DNA of 6,189 bases from Oligoflexales bacterium (GTDB lineage: Bacteria; Bdellovibrionota_B; Oligoflexia; Oligoflexales; CACXFL01): positions 1-6,189 of the forward strand of contig JANQHA010000403.1 in assembly GCA_028282865.1 (NCBI GenBank). The letters run 5' to 3'. Shown piece after piece: positions 4,706 through 6,189 of the stretch; the stretch's first letter is position 1, and every line of letters starts with the position of its first letter. Position numbers and translations under genes: made by a program. Below the pieces are notes generated by a model. The model was given only the letters and a program-made list of their open reading frames with translations. It ran no database searches and had not been told where the DNA came from.

Positions 4706-5794
4706 ATGTCAAGTTTAAGAAACCTCGTAATTATGTTGATCACCTTAACAGCGGTCTCCTGCCGCTACCGGGAACCTAAGAGTGATCTATTAGCCAAAAA
4801 CAGTGAAGAAGTTATACTACCGATTACAGGAGTAAAGATTAACCTCAGAGAGATCGATGATATAGTTAAGCTTCCAATTGGTGAGCTCATTAACACTCTA
4901 AGATCTAAATATAAAATAAAGGTTATGATTATTGACTACTCGGACCAATACCCGAAAGCCACCTATCCCAATATATTAAAATATAATATCGCCGAGGATT
5001 CTGAAGCGATGAAATTTTATCTAGCGCTACGAAAAGGCGATAAGGTAGATTCAGAGGCTGTGTTTATGAAGGCCTATGAGTACGACGATTCCCAGGCAAT
5101 ATCAGCCAGAAACCGACCTTATATTGAATACGACCTGATGATCCTGCATAAGAATATTGATAAAAACATGATTACCCACGAGTTTATCCATTTTCTAATA
5201 AGTCGGTCGCCGCAGCGCAAAATGTCTGCAGGGTCAAAAATGTCCTACCGAACCAGTGCTTTTCAACTCGCTAAGGATTATCAAAAGAAAGCTAAAGATG
5301 CTAAAGAAAACTACGACAAGACACTCCGTGAAGCAAAGCTAAAGTCTGATGAAAAAGCTAAGATGAGAGTAAAAATAGTGGCCTCCAAATACTTTGATAT
5401 CCAAGTAGATGCATTGCTATTTGAAATGATAAATTATGATTTATCCGCGGGGGAAGAAATGGATATCACCAGATTGATGTATGAATATGGTGATCGGTTT
5501 TATCAAGAAGGTGGAGCCACCAGAGAAGAGTATGATAAGAATCTTTGCATCAACTACTACCATTCCAATTTTAAGAAATGGACGACGATGTTCCAGTTAA
5601 ACTATGCTACAACTAAAAAATTGATTAGTTCCTACGAGCTGCTAGCACCAAACGGCTTGCTATCAAATGATTCAGCGAAAAAGTTTCAAACGTTTATAAC
5701 GAAAGACTTTAAACTAAGACAACAAACATATAATGAGACAATAGATTGGCTTAAGAAAACTGTAAAAGAGTTAAAAATACTGCCCAAACCTTAG
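4706..5794 (+). CDS. Predicted lipoprotein with an HExxH zinc-protease motif
   Basis: I do not recognise a named family. The 362-residue product starts MSSLRNLVIMLITLTAVSC, a short lipoprotein signal with a basic n-region, a hydrophobic core and a lipobox-like AVS|C (C19). After lipidation the rest would face the periplasm or be anchored to a membrane. At residues 158-162 it has HEFIH, matching HExxH, where two histidines bind zinc and the glutamate is catalytic. A lysine/glutamate-rich helical stretch follows (about 185-221, possible coiled coil), then a helix containing DALLFEM whose E240 is a candidate third zinc ligand, as in gluzincin-type proteases. The frame opens at an ATG at 4673, but AGGGA (4693-4697) precedes the ATG at 4706 at good spacing and gives a normal signal peptide, so that start is preferred. 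The C-terminal 110 residues have no known motif. Protease activity is inferred. Confidence 0.75.
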   Translation: MSSLRNLVIMLITLTAVSCRYREPKSDLLAKNSEEVILPITGVKINLREIDDIVKLPIGELINTLRSKYKIKVMIIDYSDQYPKATYPNILKYNIAEDSEAMKFYLALRKGDKVDSEAVFMKAYEYDDSQAISARNRPYIEYDLMILHKNIDKNMITHEFIHFLISRSPQRKMSAGSKMSYRTSAFQLAKDYQKKAKDAKENYDKTLREAKLKSDEKAKMRVKIVASKYFDIQVDALLFEMINYDLSAGEEMDITRLMYEYGDRFYQEGGATREEYDKNLCINYYHSNFKKWTTMFQLNYATTKKLISSYELLAPNGLLSNDSAKKFQTFITKDFKLRQQTYNETIDWLKKTVKELKILPKP

Positions 5795-5908
5795 GTGTAG
5801 GAACCTAGACTTAACCTTTACAGGGATGACGGGAGAGGTGCTATATCGAGCTATTCTATAGTTTCATTCGATTCAACTTACCGAGAAATCTGCCGTATTC
5901 ATTAAACT

Positions 5909-5936
5909 AAAAAAGCGGCACCAAAATCGGTACCGC
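5909..5936 (-). terminator. Rho-independent terminator of the right-edge minus-strand gene
   Basis: On the minus strand GCGGTACC (5936-5929) pairs with GGTGCCGC (5922-5915) through seven Watson-Crick pairs and one T-G wobble around a 6-base loop. TTTTTT follows (5914-5909). It begins about 20 bases after the stop codon of the gene ending at 5957. On the plus strand the same arms hold a C-A mismatch and lack a T run, so it should act mainly one way. Confidence 0.88.
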
Positions 5937-5956
5937 ATTTACTGTTGATAGGAAGC

Positions 5957-6189
5957 TTACTTAGCTAACGCTTTATCGATCATTTGATTGATTTCTTTGG
6001 TAATTGCTGATGGAGATTTCAAAGTACGCAAGTGCTCTTTCTCCGGGAGAATCGTTCCGATTTTTTCTTCTTTGCCATTAATGACAATGCTGATTGATTG
6101 AATTTCAATTGGGTTAACCTTAATTTCTATAGAACGAGCTAACAAGCCGGTACCTTCAAAATATAGATTCTCTGCACCCTTATTCTTTG
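5957..6189 (-). CDS. Unidentified protein, C-terminal 77 residues (runs off the right edge)
   Basis: The frame is open from the right edge to a TAA at 5959-5957 and encodes at least 77 residues; a TTG at 6145 is not needed as a start because the frame continues upstream. The visible part begins KNKGAENLYFEGTGLLARSI, runs through an alternating, strand-like stretch (IEIKVNPIEIQSISIVINGK), and ends in a lysine-rich helical tail (ITKEINQMIDKALAK). There are no cysteines, membrane segments or motifs I recognise. The strong terminator just downstream supports a real expressed gene that is the last in its transcript. The family and function cannot be given from this fragment. Confidence 0.75.
   Translation of the reverse strand, partial: KNKGAENLYFEGTGLLARSIEIKVNPIEIQSISIVINGKEEKIGTILPEKEHLRTLKSPSAITKEINQMIDKALAK

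Noticed and set aside
5792..5806. TAGGT-GTAGGA-ACCTA as a terminator of the lipoprotein gene
   Set aside because: Only five base pairs, it includes the stop codon, and no T run follows. No convincing plus-strand terminator is visible in 5795-5956.
6152..6175. ENLYFEG in the right-edge protein resembles the TEV protease site ENLYFQG
   Set aside because: The critical glutamine is a glutamate and the surrounding sequence is native-looking with no tag or vector sequence, so it is a chance likeness.

Overview
The window looks like a chromosomal segment of a gram-negative, gammaproteobacterium-like organism of moderate-to-low GC. The signs are a full-length DsbD-type thiol:disulfide transporter, a lipoprotein with an N-terminal lipobox, and proteobacterial-type toxin-antitoxin genes. 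No species can be named from the sequence alone. No insertion sequence, tRNA, rRNA or CRISPR array is visible. Every stretch longer than 300 bases contains a gene or gene remnant.

Left part (1-2560). dsbD lies on the minus strand and is translationally coupled (TGATG) to an unidentified gene that leaves the window at base 1. The dsbD start is a GTG behind a near-perfect Shine-Dalgarno, 18 bases inside the longest reading frame. Across a 222-base divergent intergenic region with two symmetric promoter candidates lies a stand-alone gene for a ribosomal protein L24 family protein. It is followed at once by a strong Rho-independent terminator, so it is probably a single-gene transcript and is not set in a ribosomal protein operon.

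Middle part (2561-3737). This is a small defence or addiction island. A complete brnT-type toxin gene and a CopG/ribbon-helix-helix antitoxin gene overlap by 17 bases behind an inverted-repeat operator candidate. Directly after the antitoxin stop lies the 3' remnant of a second toxin gene (RelE/HigB superfamily, HI1419/Gp49-like). It has lost its N-terminal part at the junction, carries an in-frame TGA and has a frameshift in an A9 run. Its helix-turn-helix antitoxin (HI1420-like) is still intact. The second pair therefore appears to be an antitoxin that outlived its toxin.

Right part (3738-6189). A class I SAM-dependent methyltransferase (minus strand, TTG start) and a predicted lipoprotein with an HExxH zinc-protease motif (plus strand) are divergently transcribed. 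Their promoter candidates share one palindromic -10 sequence. The 3' end of another minus-strand gene enters from the right edge and is closed by a Rho-independent terminator.

The observations most worth a second look are the lone L24 paralogue, the decayed toxin abutting brnTA with its surviving antitoxin, and the HExxH lipoprotein.
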